Source: Candidatus Ribeiella danica (lineage in GTDB: Bacteria; Chloroflexota; Chloroflexia; Chloroflexales; Roseiflexaceae). Taken from it: a DNA stretch of 64,000 nucleotides. Below are positions 1-7,926 of the stretch, one piece after another. The stretch covers positions 744,001-808,000 of the forward strand of contig JADKFS010000001.1 of assembly GCA_016717335.1 (NCBI GenBank). Reading direction: 5' to 3'. Position numbers and translations under genes: made by a program. The notes beneath the pieces are model-generated. The model was not told the DNA's origin, ran no database searches, and saw nothing but the letters and a program-made list of their open reading frames with translations. Every line of letters starts with the position of its first letter. Position 1 is the stretch's first letter.

Positions 1-168
1 CGGCCGGAGGCCAAACATCTTGTCCCCGCCCGTGGTAGGAGCGCGGTCTGGGGCGGAAAGGGGAAAGGAAGAAGCAGCAATCAAGCGAGCTGCTCTGCAG
101 CTGAGGGGAAGGTAGAGAGATAGCAGCCATAAGGAAGGTAGGCGCCAGCCGCGTCGGAGTGCCGCCGC
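1..168. other. Left-edge spacer, no gene seen
   Basis: These 168 bases lie downstream of the leftward rseP-cas4-like operon. I see no convincing ORF, RNA gene or strong hairpin, only purine-rich sequence. The end of the operon may lie here or beyond the window. Confidence 0.4.
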
Positions 169-507
169 TTACCACCACGATCCGACTTCGCGCACACGGC
201 GATCGTCCGGAGGCACAATGCAGCAGCGCTCGCAGACGCGCCGCGGGATACCTGTCTGGGTCTCGGAGATCAGCCGGTCGCGGCAGCCGCAGTGGCGACA
301 GACGCTCAGGTTCTCGATATCGTCGGCGCGCCAGAGCTGCGGGGAGATCTGCAGATCCAGGTGACGATGTACGGACAGAATACCAACCTTCACGCACACT
401 GCGGCGGGAAAGACCTCCTCAACGCGAGCGAAGAGCTGCAGCTTGTAGGAGTAGACCTCGTCGCCGATCACGATGTCGCGCATACGCGGGTGTTGGCTAA
501 TTTTCAT
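169..507 (-). CDS. Small protein with paired CxxC motifs (function unknown)
   Basis: A 112-residue protein that I do not recognise as a named family. Two cysteine pairs, CRHC at about residues 70-73 and CERC at about 92-95, are spaced like a small zinc ribbon in the C-terminal half; the N-terminal half looks like a compact beta-rich domain. Its ATG overlaps the stop codon of the upstream 95-residue gene (shared ATGA, positions 504-507), so the two are probably translationally coupled. It is the last visible gene of the leftward operon carrying the split Cas4-like nuclease. Metal binding is inferred from the cysteine spacing only. Confidence 0.6.
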   Translation of the reverse strand: MKISQHPRMRDIVIGDEVYSYKLQLFARVEEVFPAAVCVKVGILSVHRHLDLQISPQLWRADDIENLSVCRHCGCRDRLISETQTGIPRRVCERCCIVPPDDRRVREVGSWW

Positions 508-791
508 AGTATGCCAAGCTGCGCGACCAGGGCGCGCAGTTCCTCCTCATCCAGCCGAAAACTCGGGTCATCGCCGAACATCAGGGTGTCGAGCACGTCG
601 GCGATGACCGGCGCGGCGCCCTCCTCGAAGTCCTCTTCGCCCAGCTCCTCGGCGTAGAAACGATCGAACGCCCACGCGGCCAGCGCCGCGTCGTCGATCT
701 GCCCAGCCAGCCGGGCCTCGATCCGGCCTGCCACCGCGGCGCGGGTAATCGTCGTATCATCAGGCAGGTCCGGCTTCTGCTGCTGGGTCAT
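504..791 (-). CDS. Acidic 95-residue protein of unknown function
   Basis: A short, strongly acidic, mostly helical protein. Residues 40-75 are rich in Asp/Glu (for example EELGEEDFEEG), and there is no signal peptide or membrane segment. I cannot assign a family. It lies 18 bp downstream of the Cas4-like nuclease gene and overlaps the following CxxC protein by four bases, so it belongs to the same transcription unit. The acidic surface would suit a protein partner of the nuclease, but nothing in the sequence proves that. Confidence 0.6.
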   Translation of the reverse strand: MTQQQKPDLPDDTTITRAAVAGRIEARLAGQIDDAALAAWAFDRFYAEELGEEDFEEGAAPVIADVLDTLMFGDDPSFRLDEEELRALVAQLGIL

Positions 792-809
792 ACTACCTGC
801 TCACACTAC

Positions 810-1319
810 TCAGAGCGCCTGCTCACACTGTTCGAAGAAGCCGCAGTTGCCGCAGCGGCGCGGGTCGTCGTGGCTACGATCGCAGTCCGGCTGCGCCAGC
901 TCATCGCGCATCTCGTCCAGAAGGGCGAGCAGCTCACTGCGGGTCTGCTCGTTATAGTCGAGCCGGAAGGTCTGCTCGGCGTAGCGCAGCAGGCCGTACG
1001 GCGGCGCCACCCCGCTCGTCTCTTCGACGAGCACGCAGTACGCGGCCAACTGCATCAGATCGGACTCATACGGCCGCTGCGCGTGGCGCCCCGGCTTGAC
1101 CTCGACCGGGATCGTCCTGCCGCGCAGCTCCAGCAGGTAATCCGGCTTGCCGACCAGGCCGAGCCGCCGGGCGATCAGCGGCTTCTCGGGAGCCCGGCCC
1201 CCCGTATCCTGATAGATCACAGGCGCCCAGGGCAGGCCAGTCGTCCGGCGCAGGCGCAGCGCCCAGAGCAGCAGCAGCAGCGCCAGCAGGAGCAGTGGCA
1301 GCCCGAGCGTCACGCCCAT
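810..1319 (-). CDS. Cas4/Dna2-like nuclease, catalytic half with N-terminal membrane anchor
   Basis: A 169-residue protein carrying the catalytic part of a Cas4-type (PD-(D/E)XK, RecB-like) nuclease. Residues 3-22 form a hydrophobic helix. The nuclease motifs follow: GKPD (57-60, Asp60), then EVK (73-75) and QLAAY (90-94). The C-terminus has cysteines at about 146, 156, 159 and 165 (CGNCGFFEQC), resembling the C-terminal iron-sulfur ligands of Cas4. The N-terminal Cas4 segment with the first conserved cysteine is missing here and is encoded by the preceding ORF, whose stop overlaps this start (TGATG, 1317-1321). No cas1, cas2 or repeat array is nearby, so a CRISPR role is not indicated; a membrane-associated DNA repair or turnover role is a guess. 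Confidence 0.75.
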   Translation of the reverse strand: MGVTLGLPLLLLALLLLLWALRLRRTTGLPWAPVIYQDTGGRAPEKPLIARRLGLVGKPDYLLELRGRTIPVEVKPGRHAQRPYESDLMQLAAYCVLVEETSGVAPPYGLLRYAEQTFRLDYNEQTRSELLALLDEMRDELAQPDCDRSHDDPRRCGNCGFFEQCEQAL

Positions 1320-1558
1320 CAGCGCGCCGCCAGGATCAGCGCCAGCGCGGCGACTGCCAGCAGCGCCGCGCCGATCAGCAAGGCGCGGCTGCCGACAACT
1401 GCGCGCCCGTGCCGGCGGTGCAGCGCCGTGCCATGCTCGCGACGCTCGCGCCCGGCCGGCTCCAGGCCGCCGACACGCCGCAGCCACCATGCGCGCGCGC
1501 AGTAGACATACTCGCCGACCTCGCTCGCGCGAAGGATCGGCAGCCGCTCCCTCGTCAC
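1319..1558 (-). CDS. N-terminal half of a split Cas4-like protein, membrane anchored
   Basis: A 79-residue protein starting at GTG (1558), preceded by AAGGGAC. Residues 11-30 (ASEVGEYVYC, Cys20, then ARAWWLRR) resemble the start of Cas4/Dna2-like nucleases, where the first iron-sulfur cysteine sits in a YxYCxR context. An HGTALHRRH stretch (42-50) follows, matching the early conserved histidine region. Residues 56-78 are a transmembrane helix ending the chain. The stop overlaps the start of the catalytic half in TGATG, an arrangement typical of translational coupling. Together the two chains would reconstitute one Cas4 fold with a hairpin of two membrane helices inserted in the middle. A sequencing error is unlikely to explain this, because each half ends or begins with its own hydrophobic helix. 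Confidence 0.65.
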   Translation of the reverse strand: MTRERLPILRASEVGEYVYCARAWWLRRVGGLEPAGRERREHGTALHRRHGRAVVGSRALLIGAALLAVAALALILAAR

Positions 1559-1569
1559 TCGAACGTCCC

Positions 1570-2688
1570 TTACTGCCCGCCCAGCACCGGCGCGCCGCCG
1601 ATCCAGTTCGCCACATCGGAGATCGTAATAATCACCATCAGCCCCATCAGCATCATAAAGCCGACGAGGTGCACCATAGCCTCTTTCTCGGGCGGGATCT
1701 TCTTGCCGCGGCGCGCCAGCTCGATCAGCGAGAACATGATATGGCTGCCGTCGAGGGCCGGGATCGGTATCAGGTTGATCAAGAACAGGTTCAGGCTGAT
1801 CAGCGCCGTCCAGCGCCAGAAGCCGCTCCAGCCGCCCTGCTGAATGACCTCGCCGGTGCCGCGAGCGATCCCGACGATGCCGGTGAGGCCGCCGGGTGGC
1901 AGCGGCGCCACGCCAAACAGGCCGCCGATCAGCTGGCCAATGCCGGAGATGAAATCGCCCAGCACCTGCCAGGTATAGTTGAAGCCGAGCACCAGCGCCG
2001 TCGGCAGATCGACCGGCACAATCTTGGGGTTGGAGCCGTAGCTGAAGCCGTAGCCGATCTCATAGCGCTTGCCGGTCTTCTCGTCGGTCCAGGGGCCAGG
2101 CGTGACCGTCAGCCGGACCTGCTGGTCGCCGCGCTGGACCAGCACAGGGATCGATTCACCGGGGCTGCGGCGCGCGATCTGACTGATCTCCCGCAGGTTG
2201 CGCCCGATCGGCTGGCTGTCAAGCGAGAGAATGATATCGCCGGTCTGGAACCCTGCCGCAGCAGCTGGCGTGTTCGGCTGGACTATCCCGATCGCCGCGC
2301 CATCGGCAGGTGCTCCTTGGGCGGCAAAGAGCGCGGCGAAGATCAGCCATGCCAGGATCAGATTCATCAGCGGGCCGGCGAACAGCACCAGAATCTTCTT
2401 CCAGGGTGACGCCTTCGACAGGCTGCCGACGCCATAGACTGTCTCGCCCTCGCCGCCGAACCGCACAAACCCGCCGATCGGCAGCCAGTTGAGCGTATAT
2501 TTTACACCGTTGCGCTCGAACAGCGTGAGCGCGCGCGGCGGGTAGCCAAGCCCAAACTCTTCAACCTTGATCCCCATCCAGATTGCCGTCAAAAAGTGCC
2601 CAAGCTCGTGCACCAGCACCAGTAGGCCAAGCATGAGCAGGAATGCAACCAGCGTTATTATGCCATTGGGAACGGGTAAACTTTCCAA
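1570..2688 (-). CDS. rseP: Site-2 protease, RseP/MucP family zinc metalloprotease
   Basis: An intramembrane zinc metalloprotease of family M50B, which in other bacteria cleaves anti-sigma factors and signal-peptide remnants. I start it at TTG (2688), eight bases after AGGAG, giving 372 residues; a longer open frame upstream has no family-like sequence. The zinc site HELGH is at about residues 27-31, a PDZ-like domain spans roughly 145-230, and the second conserved motif NLIPIPALDG lies in the C-terminal membrane region. It sits after cdsA in the usual uppS-cdsA-rseP order, and the split Cas4-like gene follows 11 bp later, suggesting one operon. Confidence 0.92.
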   Translation of the reverse strand: MESLPVPNGIITLVAFLLMLGLLVLVHELGHFLTAIWMGIKVEEFGLGYPPRALTLFERNGVKYTLNWLPIGGFVRFGGEGETVYGVGSLSKASPWKKILVLFAGPLMNLILAWLIFAALFAAQGAPADGAAIGIVQPNTPAAAAGFQTGDIILSLDSQPIGRNLREISQIARRSPGESIPVLVQRGDQQVRLTVTPGPWTDEKTGKRYEIGYGFSYGSNPKIVPVDLPTALVLGFNYTWQVLGDFISGIGQLIGGLFGVAPLPPGGLTGIVGIARGTGEVIQQGGWSGFWRWTALISLNLFLINLIPIPALDGSHIMFSLIELARRGKKIPPEKEAMVHLVGFMMLMGLMVIITISDVANWIGGAPVLGGQ

Positions 2689-3059
2689 AACGAGTCTCCT
2701 TCGACCCAGGCGACGGCTCCACCTGAGACAGCAGCCGATCGTGTGCGTCGCAAGATAAAGAGAAATGGCGGGCCGACCCCGCCTTTCACACTCCCCACAC
2801 GGACCTTTCGGGGCTAAGTGTACCCGATTTGGATAGCCGCTGTCAACACTTCGGCGGCGGCTTTGCGCTGGTGAGAGCGGGGACAATAGTTCCTTTTGAG
2901 GCACGGCGATGCGGAACATCGACCCGGCTGGAGCCGGAGCAGGGATGCGGGCAGAGCGGCAGAGCGATCGTTCACAGCGGCGGACGTTCGCAGCGAGGGT
3001 GCTTGAGGGAGGAACGAGTACAGATCGGTGGACATCGCTATCGCGTTCGCGTGATGGAG

Positions 3060-3129
3060 GGCCGACGACGGAAGACGCACTTACCCGTCTTCCGTAAAAC
3101 CAGGCCGCTGCTTTCGCCGAGCTGTGCTA
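3060..3129 (-). repeat. Stop-anchored palindromic element, copy at cdsA
   Basis: Read leftward, the element begins with the cdsA stop itself (TAGCACAG), continues through a CGGCGAAA / CCTGGTTTT block and ends in a hairpin with 10-bp arms (3068-3077 with 3086-3095, ACGGAAGACG). The same order recurs at 15291-15370 and 47381-47505, again starting at a stop codon. The hairpin may also work as a transcription terminator, although no long T-run follows. Confidence 0.6.
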
Positions 3130-4020
3130 GCGCGCCAAGAGCAGGATCAGATAGTAGAGCACCGAGCCCGTGAAGAGGAGGCTGTCGGCGCGGTCGAGGA
3201 TGCCGCCGTGGCCGGGGATGAGGTTGCCGGCGTCTTTCAGGCCAACCTGCCGCTTGATCAGCGACTCGGCCAGGTCGCCCAGCGGGCCAACCACGGCGCC
3301 GACCAGGCCGAGCAGCACGCCCTGGAGCAGCGAGATGGGCAGACCCAGCAGCGGCACACAGATAGCCCCGGCCACGAGCGAACCGATCAGGCCGCCGGCT
3401 GCGCCCTCCCAGGTCTTTTTCGGGCTCAAGGTCGGCGCCATCTTGTGGCGGCCCATGTTTCGCCCGACGAAGTAGGCCGCAGTATCCTGGATCCAGGTAA
3501 TCGCCATGATCAGGAAGATCCAGGCGGTGCCGGGCGCGATGCCCAGCGAAGTGAAGATGCTCGCGCGCAGAGGCGTGTGCAGCGAGCGCAGCAGCACGAA
3601 ATGGCCGAACAGCCAGCCGAGGTACACCGCACCGGCGAGCGTCAGGCCCCAGGATGTCAGCGCGCCCCGCTCATGGTAATCGAGCACCTCGACGATCAGG
3701 CTGACAACGATCGCCAGTGTGATCGCGGGCAAAATCAGATCCAGCGCGAGGATCGCCTGGAACGACAGCGCCAGGATCATCGTCAGGCCGATACCGATCC
3801 CCAAAGCGAGCCGCGGCTGATAGCCGCCCTGGCGAAATGCGCCGTACAGCTCGATCAGGCCGATCACCGTCGCGACGATCGCGGCTGCGGCCACCGACCA
3901 AGGGCTCCACCACGCAAGCGCCACCACCAGCGGCAGCAAGACGGCGGCGCTGAGCAGGCGCTGCGCCAGCGAGCCCTTATTCTTCGATGAGGCCGCCGAA
4001 GCGGCGTTCGCGCTGTCCAT
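3127..4020 (-). CDS. cdsA: Phosphatidate cytidylyltransferase
   Basis: Makes CDP-diacylglycerol from phosphatidate and CTP at the membrane, the branch point of phospholipid synthesis. The protein (about 297 residues from the ATG at 4020) has eight or so hydrophobic helices and the family signature near the C-terminus: LSPKKTWEGAAGG, then GDLAESLIKR and K-D-GNLIPGHGGILDRADSL, which carry the metal-binding aspartates. The start overlaps the end of uppS by 44 bases, so the two are translated together. A start a few codons earlier is open but would overlap uppS even more. Confidence 0.92.
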   Translation of the reverse strand: MDSANAASAASSKNKGSLAQRLLSAAVLLPLVVALAWWSPWSVAAAAIVATVIGLIELYGAFRQGGYQPRLALGIGIGLTMILALSFQAILALDLILPAITLAIVVSLIVEVLDYHERGALTSWGLTLAGAVYLGWLFGHFVLLRSLHTPLRASIFTSLGIAPGTAWIFLIMAITWIQDTAAYFVGRNMGRHKMAPTLSPKKTWEGAAGGLIGSLVAGAICVPLLGLPISLLQGVLLGLVGAVVGPLGDLAESLIKRQVGLKDAGNLIPGHGGILDRADSLLFTGSVLYYLILLLAR

Positions 4021-4696
4021 AGTCCTGTATCGCCTGTCGCAGCAGCTCTGGGCCAAAATCAGGCCAGTAGGCCGGCGTCACCCAGTATTCGCTGTAGGCC
4101 GCCTGCCAGATCAGGAAATTCGAGAGCCGCCATTCGCCGCTCGTACGAATGATCAGGTCCGGGTCTGGCAGGCCGCGGGTCGAGAGATGTTCGGAGATTG
4201 CCTGCTCGCTGATTGCCTCGGGAGCCACACCCGCGGCGACCAGCGCGCGCACCGCCTCCACGATATCGGCGCGCCCGCCGTAGTTGAACGCGACGCAGAG
4301 CGTGATCCGCTGGTTGTTGCGAGTCAGATCGAGCGCGGCCTGGGTCTTGCGCTGAAGCAGCCGTGAGACACCGGTCATGCTGCCCAGGTGACGGATCTGC
4401 ACGCCCTGCTCGTGCAGCTGGCGCGTCTCGCGGTCGAGAAACTCGCCGAAGATCCGCATCAGCCCCTCGACCTCCGCTGATGGGCGCGACCAGTTCTCAG
4501 TCGAGAAGGCGTAGATCGTCAAGTAGCGAATGCCCTGATCGATACACTCACTGAGGACTCGGCGAATATTCTCCACGCCAGCGCGATGACCTGCCAGGCG
4601 CGGGAGGCCGCGCTGCTTGGCCCAGCGACCATTACCGTCCATAATGATTGCGATATGGTACGGCTTCGGCGATCGCTGTCGCTTCTCCGACGTCAT
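3977..4696 (-). CDS. uppS: Isoprenyl transferase (undecaprenyl diphosphate synthase)
   Basis: A cis-prenyltransferase that condenses isopentenyl diphosphate into the C55 carrier lipid used for cell-wall synthesis. The 239-residue protein has the family signature IAIIMDGNGRWA near residue 14 with the catalytic Asp, the HRAG motif, the FSTENW motif, and RTSGEWRLSNFLIWQ near the C-terminus. In the last motif the usual residue after GE is replaced by Trp, a mild variation. I start at the ATG at 4696, preceded by AGGGGTTGGAG. The next upstream gene frr is separated only by a heptad palindrome (4714-4785). Confidence 0.93.
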   Translation of the reverse strand: MTSEKRQRSPKPYHIAIIMDGNGRWAKQRGLPRLAGHRAGVENIRRVLSECIDQGIRYLTIYAFSTENWSRPSAEVEGLMRIFGEFLDRETRQLHEQGVQIRHLGSMTGVSRLLQRKTQAALDLTRNNQRITLCVAFNYGGRADIVEAVRALVAAGVAPEAISEQAISEHLSTRGLPDPDLIIRTSGEWRLSNFLIWQAAYSEYWVTPAYWPDFGPELLRQAIQDYGQRERRFGGLIEE

Positions 4697-4713
4697 CTCC
4701 AACCCCTGTCTAC

Positions 4714-4785
4714 GATTTTGGACTTTGGATTTTAGATTACAGCAAGACCTCATCCAAAATCCACAATCGCACATCCAAAATCGCT
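4714..4785. repeat. Heptad palindrome between frr and uppS
   Basis: The left arm reads in 7-bp units GATTTTG, GACTTTG, GATTTTA, GATTACA (4714-4741). The right arm reads CATCCAA, AATCCAC, AATCGCA, CATCCAA, AATCGCT (4751-4785) and is largely complementary to the left. The right arm touches the frr stop codon (4784-4786). The AT-rich composition contrasts with the surrounding genes. It occupies essentially the whole frr-uppS spacer. Confidence 0.7.
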
Positions 4786-5341
4786 AGACTTCCATGACCT
4801 CGGCTTCTTTGGCTGCGCCGACGTGATCAAGCTCGCCGATATACTTATTCGTCAGCTCCTGCAGCTTATCCTGGGCGCGGCGCTGATCGTTCTCGGAGAT
4901 CAGCTTCTCGTGCTCAAGCTGGCGCACATCCTCAAGCGCGTCGCGGCGCAGGTTGCGTATCGCAACCTTGGCCTCTTCCACGTGGGCCTTGACCTGCTTG
5001 GTGAGCTGGCGGCGGCGATCTTCGGTGAGCGGGGGCAGCGCCAGGCGGATCACGATGCCGTCGTTGGCCGGGTTGATGCCCAGATCCGAGTTCTGAATCG
5101 CCTTCTCGATCGCCTTGGTCGTCGATTTATCAAAGGGCTGAATGACGATCATCCTGGCGTCGGGCGTCGTGATCGTGGCGAGCTGATTTATCGGCATCGT
5201 GGCGCCCCATGCCTCGACAGAGATATGCTCGACCAGCGCCGGCGACGCGCGGCCGGTGCGGATGGTGGCCAGGTGCTGGCGCAAGGCTTCGACCGACTTC
5301 TTCATCTTCCCTTCGGTCTCACGCAACACATCGTTGATCAT
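4784..5341 (-). CDS. frr: Ribosome recycling factor
   Basis: Splits post-termination ribosomes together with EF-G. At 185 residues it has the family's normal length and recognisable blocks: MKKSVEALRQHLATIRTGRA near the start, PFDKST around the middle, and GIVIRLALPPLTEDRRRQL, followed by the long C-terminal helices of domain I. It lies 11 bp after pyrH in the conserved tsf-pyrH-frr order. Confidence 0.97.
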   Translation of the reverse strand: MINDVLRETEGKMKKSVEALRQHLATIRTGRASPALVEHISVEAWGATMPINQLATITTPDARMIVIQPFDKSTTKAIEKAIQNSDLGINPANDGIVIRLALPPLTEDRRRQLTKQVKAHVEEAKVAIRNLRRDALEDVRQLEHEKLISENDQRRAQDKLQELTNKYIGELDHVGAAKEAEVMEV

Positions 5342-5352
5342 GCTCTGCTCCT

Positions 5353-6084
5353 TCAGACAGCGACTGTGTCGGCTACCAGCGTCCCGACGTGCTCGCCCAT
5401 GACAATCCGCTCGATATTGCCCGACTTCATTGGGTCGAAGACAATGATCGGGATGTGGTTGTCCATACAGAACGTCAGCGCAGTGCTATCCATCACGGTG
5501 AGCCCGCGCCGCAGCGCATCCATGTAGGTGAGCTGATCGAAGCGCGTCGCCTGAGGGTCGTGCTTCGGGTCGGCGCTGTAGACACCGTCGACGCCATTTT
5601 TCGCCATCAGGATAACCTCGGCGTGAATCTCCGCGCTGCGCAGCGCCGCGGCCGAGTCGGTGGTGAAATACGGGTTGCCGGTGCCGCCGGCCAAAATAAC
5701 GACGCGACCCTTTTCGAGGTGGCGGATGGCGCGGCGGTGGATGTAGGGCTCGGCCACCTCGTCCATCTTGATCGCCGTCATGGCGCGCGTCACGACGCCC
5801 CGCCCCTCCAGAGCGTCTTGGAGCGCCAGCGCGTTGATAATCGTCGCCATCATGCCCATGTAGTGCGACTGCGCAGTATCCATACCGCGCGCGCCCGCGC
5901 GATTGCCGCGCCAGATATTCCCCCCGCCGAGCACCACCGCGACCTGGACGCCGTAGCGCAGGACGCTCTCGATCTCCTGGGAGTAATAATCGAGCACGTG
6001 CGGCGAGATGCTATCGCCGCCGGTGCCGACGAGCGCTTCGCCGCTGAGCTTGAGCAATATGCGCTGATACTTTGGCTCAGGCAT
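5353..6084 (-). CDS. pyrH: UMP kinase
   Basis: Phosphorylates UMP to UDP for pyrimidine nucleotide supply; bacterial members are hexameric amino-acid-kinase-fold enzymes. From ATG 6084 the protein has 243 residues, with RILLKLSGEALVG at the N-terminus, the GGGNIWRG glycine loop, MDTAQSHYMGMMAT, the FTTDSAAALR region and the C-terminal VFD...GNIERIV. No Shine-Dalgarno sequence precedes the ATG; the base of the 23-bp-stem hairpin (6098-6156) sits about 13 bases upstream instead. Confidence 0.96.
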   Translation of the reverse strand: MPEPKYQRILLKLSGEALVGTGGDSISPHVLDYYSQEIESVLRYGVQVAVVLGGGNIWRGNRAGARGMDTAQSHYMGMMATIINALALQDALEGRGVVTRAMTAIKMDEVAEPYIHRRAIRHLEKGRVVILAGGTGNPYFTTDSAAALRSAEIHAEVILMAKNGVDGVYSADPKHDPQATRFDQLTYMDALRRGLTVMDSTALTFCMDNHIPIIVFDPMKSGNIERIVMGEHVGTLVADTVAV

Positions 6085-6097
6085 AACAGTCGCAGGG

Positions 6098-6156
6098 CAC
6101 GGATTTGGGCGCGGATACACCGATATGTTCTCCGTGTATCCGCGTCCAAATCCGTG
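6098..6156. repeat. Long hairpin filling the tsf-pyrH spacer
   Basis: Bases 6098-6120 and 6134-6156 form a 23-bp inverted repeat with one mismatch and a 13-base loop (arm begins CACGGATTTGG). On the minus strand it starts five bases after the tsf stop and ends about 13 bases before the pyrH start. It could stabilise or process the mRNA between the two genes, or be an inserted palindromic element. Confidence 0.65.
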
Positions 6157-6161
6157 TCGTG

Positions 6162-6692
6162 CTATCCTCCAATCTCATAGCGCACGAAGCGCCGGACAAC
6201 GATATTCTCGCGGACTTTGGCGACCGTCTCTTTGATCTTGTCCTGGATCGTCTGCGAGCCGCCCTTGACGAAGTACTGTGCGGTCAGCACGGTCTGCTCG
6301 TAGTATTTCTCGGCGGTCTCGCCGCTGGACGCGATATCCTCGGCCGGCACATCCTCGACGTTAAGGTAGCGCGGGTTCATCGCGGCGACCTGCAGCGCGA
6401 TATCCTTTGCCAGAGCGATGAAATCCTCGGTGCGGGCGACAAAGTCGGTCTCGCAGTCGATCTCGACCATCGCGGCCATGCGCGAGCCGGGGTGGATGTA
6501 CACCTCGATCCGGCCCTCCTTGGCCTCGCGCCCCTGCACCTTATCGCTGACCTTCAGCCCCTTCTCGCGGAGCATATCGATCGCCTTGCCCATATCGCCG
6601 GCGGTCTGCATCAGGATATCCTTGCACTCCTTGATGCCCGCGCCGGTGCGCTCGCGAAGCTCCTTGACCATCTGCGTGGTAATCTCAGCCAC
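6162..6692 (-). CDS. tsf: Translation elongation factor Ts
   Basis: Nucleotide exchange factor for EF-Tu. The start is GTG at 6692 with AGGAGAC upstream, giving 176 residues, a short version of the family. The N-terminal UBA-like domain (VKELRERTGAGIKECK) and the GREAKEGRIE, ETDFVARTEDF and VAAMNPRYL motifs of the core are present, while the second core subdomain found in the E. coli protein is shortened. It lies downstream of rpsB as usual. Confidence 0.96.
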   Translation of the reverse strand: MAEITTQMVKELRERTGAGIKECKDILMQTAGDMGKAIDMLREKGLKVSDKVQGREAKEGRIEVYIHPGSRMAAMVEIDCETDFVARTEDFIALAKDIALQVAAMNPRYLNVEDVPAEDIASSGETAEKYYEQTVLTAQYFVKGGSQTIQDKIKETVAKVRENIVVRRFVRYEIGG

Positions 6693-6785
6693 AATCCGTC
6701 TCCTTCGCATTTTCGCGGGGCTGGCCTATTGTAAACCACCACGAGGGTGGGGCTCAAGCACCCGTGTGCATCAAACATAAAAAGG

Positions 6786-6830
6786 GGAAGAACGAAGGCC
6801 GCGCTCTCGTGCCGCCGCCTTCGATCTTCC
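6786..6830. promoter_or_regulatory. Hairpin in the rpsB-tsf spacer
   Basis: Bases 6786-6799 and 6817-6830 are complementary over 14 positions with one mismatch (arm GGAAG-A-ACGAAGGC). A stem-loop between rpsB and tsf is common in bacteria and is thought to set the relative expression of the two genes; here that role is inferred from position only. Confidence 0.45.
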
Positions 6831-6866
6831 TCACCATACCGAATTGGCGGGGCCGCCGCGACAGAG

Positions 6867-7658
6867 CTACGCGACCGGCTCCTCCTCGGCCTCGCCGATC
6901 TGCTCGGGCGTCGGCTGGCTGTAGCGCCCGCCGCGCATCTGATCGGCCTGCGAGCTCTCGCGGCGATTCTGGCCCTCGATCGCGGCGTCGGCGATCTTGG
7001 CCGTGATCAGCCGGATGCTGCGGATCGCGTCGTCGTTGCAGGGGATCACGTAGTCGATCACGTCCGGGTCACAGTTCGTATCGACCATCGCGACGATCGG
7101 GATGCCGACCTTGCGGGCCTCTTTGACAGCCAGCTCCTCCTTGTGCGGGTCGACGATGAACAGCGCGCCCGGCACGCGGTCCATCTTCTTGACGCCGGCG
7201 AAGACGCGGTTGAGCTTCTCGATCTCCTCGCCGAGCTTCAGGCCCTCGGCCTTGGTCAGCCTGGCGAAGTCGCCGCGCTCGCGCTGATCCTCCAGCTCGG
7301 AGAGGTAGCGCAGCCGCTTGCGGATCGTCACGAAGTTCGTCAGCGTGCCGCCCAGCCAGCGCTGCGTCACCGAGTACTGGCCGCCGCGCGCAGCCTCTTC
7401 GGTGATCGCCTCCTGAGCCTGCTTCTTGGTGCCGACGAACAGGATCTTGCTCCCGCTCGCGACCGTCTCGACCACGAAGTTGTACGCCGCCGTCAGCCCG
7501 ACGATCGTCTTCTGCAGGTCGAGGATGTGGATTCCGTTGCGCGCTGTGAAGATGTACGGCTTCATCTTGGGATTCCAGCGCTTGGTCTGGTGGCCAAAGT
7601 GCGAGCCGGACTCCAGCAGCGATTTCATCGAGACAAGCCGTTGGGTGCCCTGGGTCAT
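6867..7658 (-). CDS. rpsB: 30S ribosomal protein S2
   Basis: Small-subunit protein needed for S1 docking. From ATG 7658 the product has 263 residues, with the signature GSHFGHQTKRWNPKMKPYIF near the N-terminus and the conserved VGTKKQAQ, RWLGGTLTNF and DP-x(6)-A-x-EARK-x-IP motifs. A strong AAGGAGG lies at 7671-7678. The C-terminus is a polar tail. It is the first gene of the leftward translation/envelope operon, which runs to the split Cas4-like genes. Confidence 0.97.
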   Translation of the reverse strand: MTQGTQRLVSMKSLLESGSHFGHQTKRWNPKMKPYIFTARNGIHILDLQKTIVGLTAAYNFVVETVASGSKILFVGTKKQAQEAITEEAARGGQYSVTQRWLGGTLTNFVTIRKRLRYLSELEDQRERGDFARLTKAEGLKLGEEIEKLNRVFAGVKKMDRVPGALFIVDPHKEELAVKEARKVGIPIVAMVDTNCDPDVIDYVIPCNDDAIRSIRLITAKIADAAIEGQNRRESSQADQMRGGRYSQPTPEQIGEAEEEPVA

Positions 7659-7796
7659 AGGATTGTTCTTCCTCCTTAAGGATTGACACCGTCCCGCCAC
7701 CCCCTTCATCTCGCGCCGTGGACCGGCATAGCGCCGGCAGGGCCAGGCGCGATCAGGGGATGTGTGTAGTGGGCGCACAGAAACGCGCCGCCGCGT

Positions 7797-7805
7797 AGTA
7801 TAGCA
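7797..7805 (-). promoter_or_regulatory. Extended -10 promoter for the rpsB operon
   Basis: On the minus strand the sequence reads TGC-TATACT, an extended -10 element about 135 bases upstream of rpsB. The same TGC/TGG plus TAYAAT arrangement precedes several other genes in this window. No clear -35 is visible, as expected for extended -10 promoters. Confidence 0.5.
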
Positions 7806-7926
7806 TACAAGGCCAGTGGGGGCAAGAAAATGCCGTTTTTCGGGCGCGGCGCACCCCCACGAGGGCGAGAGGCAGCCCGCGACACGTGGATTCCGCCTGG
7901 CGTGCGCGCCAGGCATCGCACCGCGG

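Noticed and set aside
810..1616. Single longer ORF of 268 codons covering both Cas4-like halves
   Set aside because: The upstream part of that frame gives Arg-rich non-protein-like sequence. The two-ORF reading with GTG and ATG starts, two membrane helices and TGATG coupling explains the sequence better.
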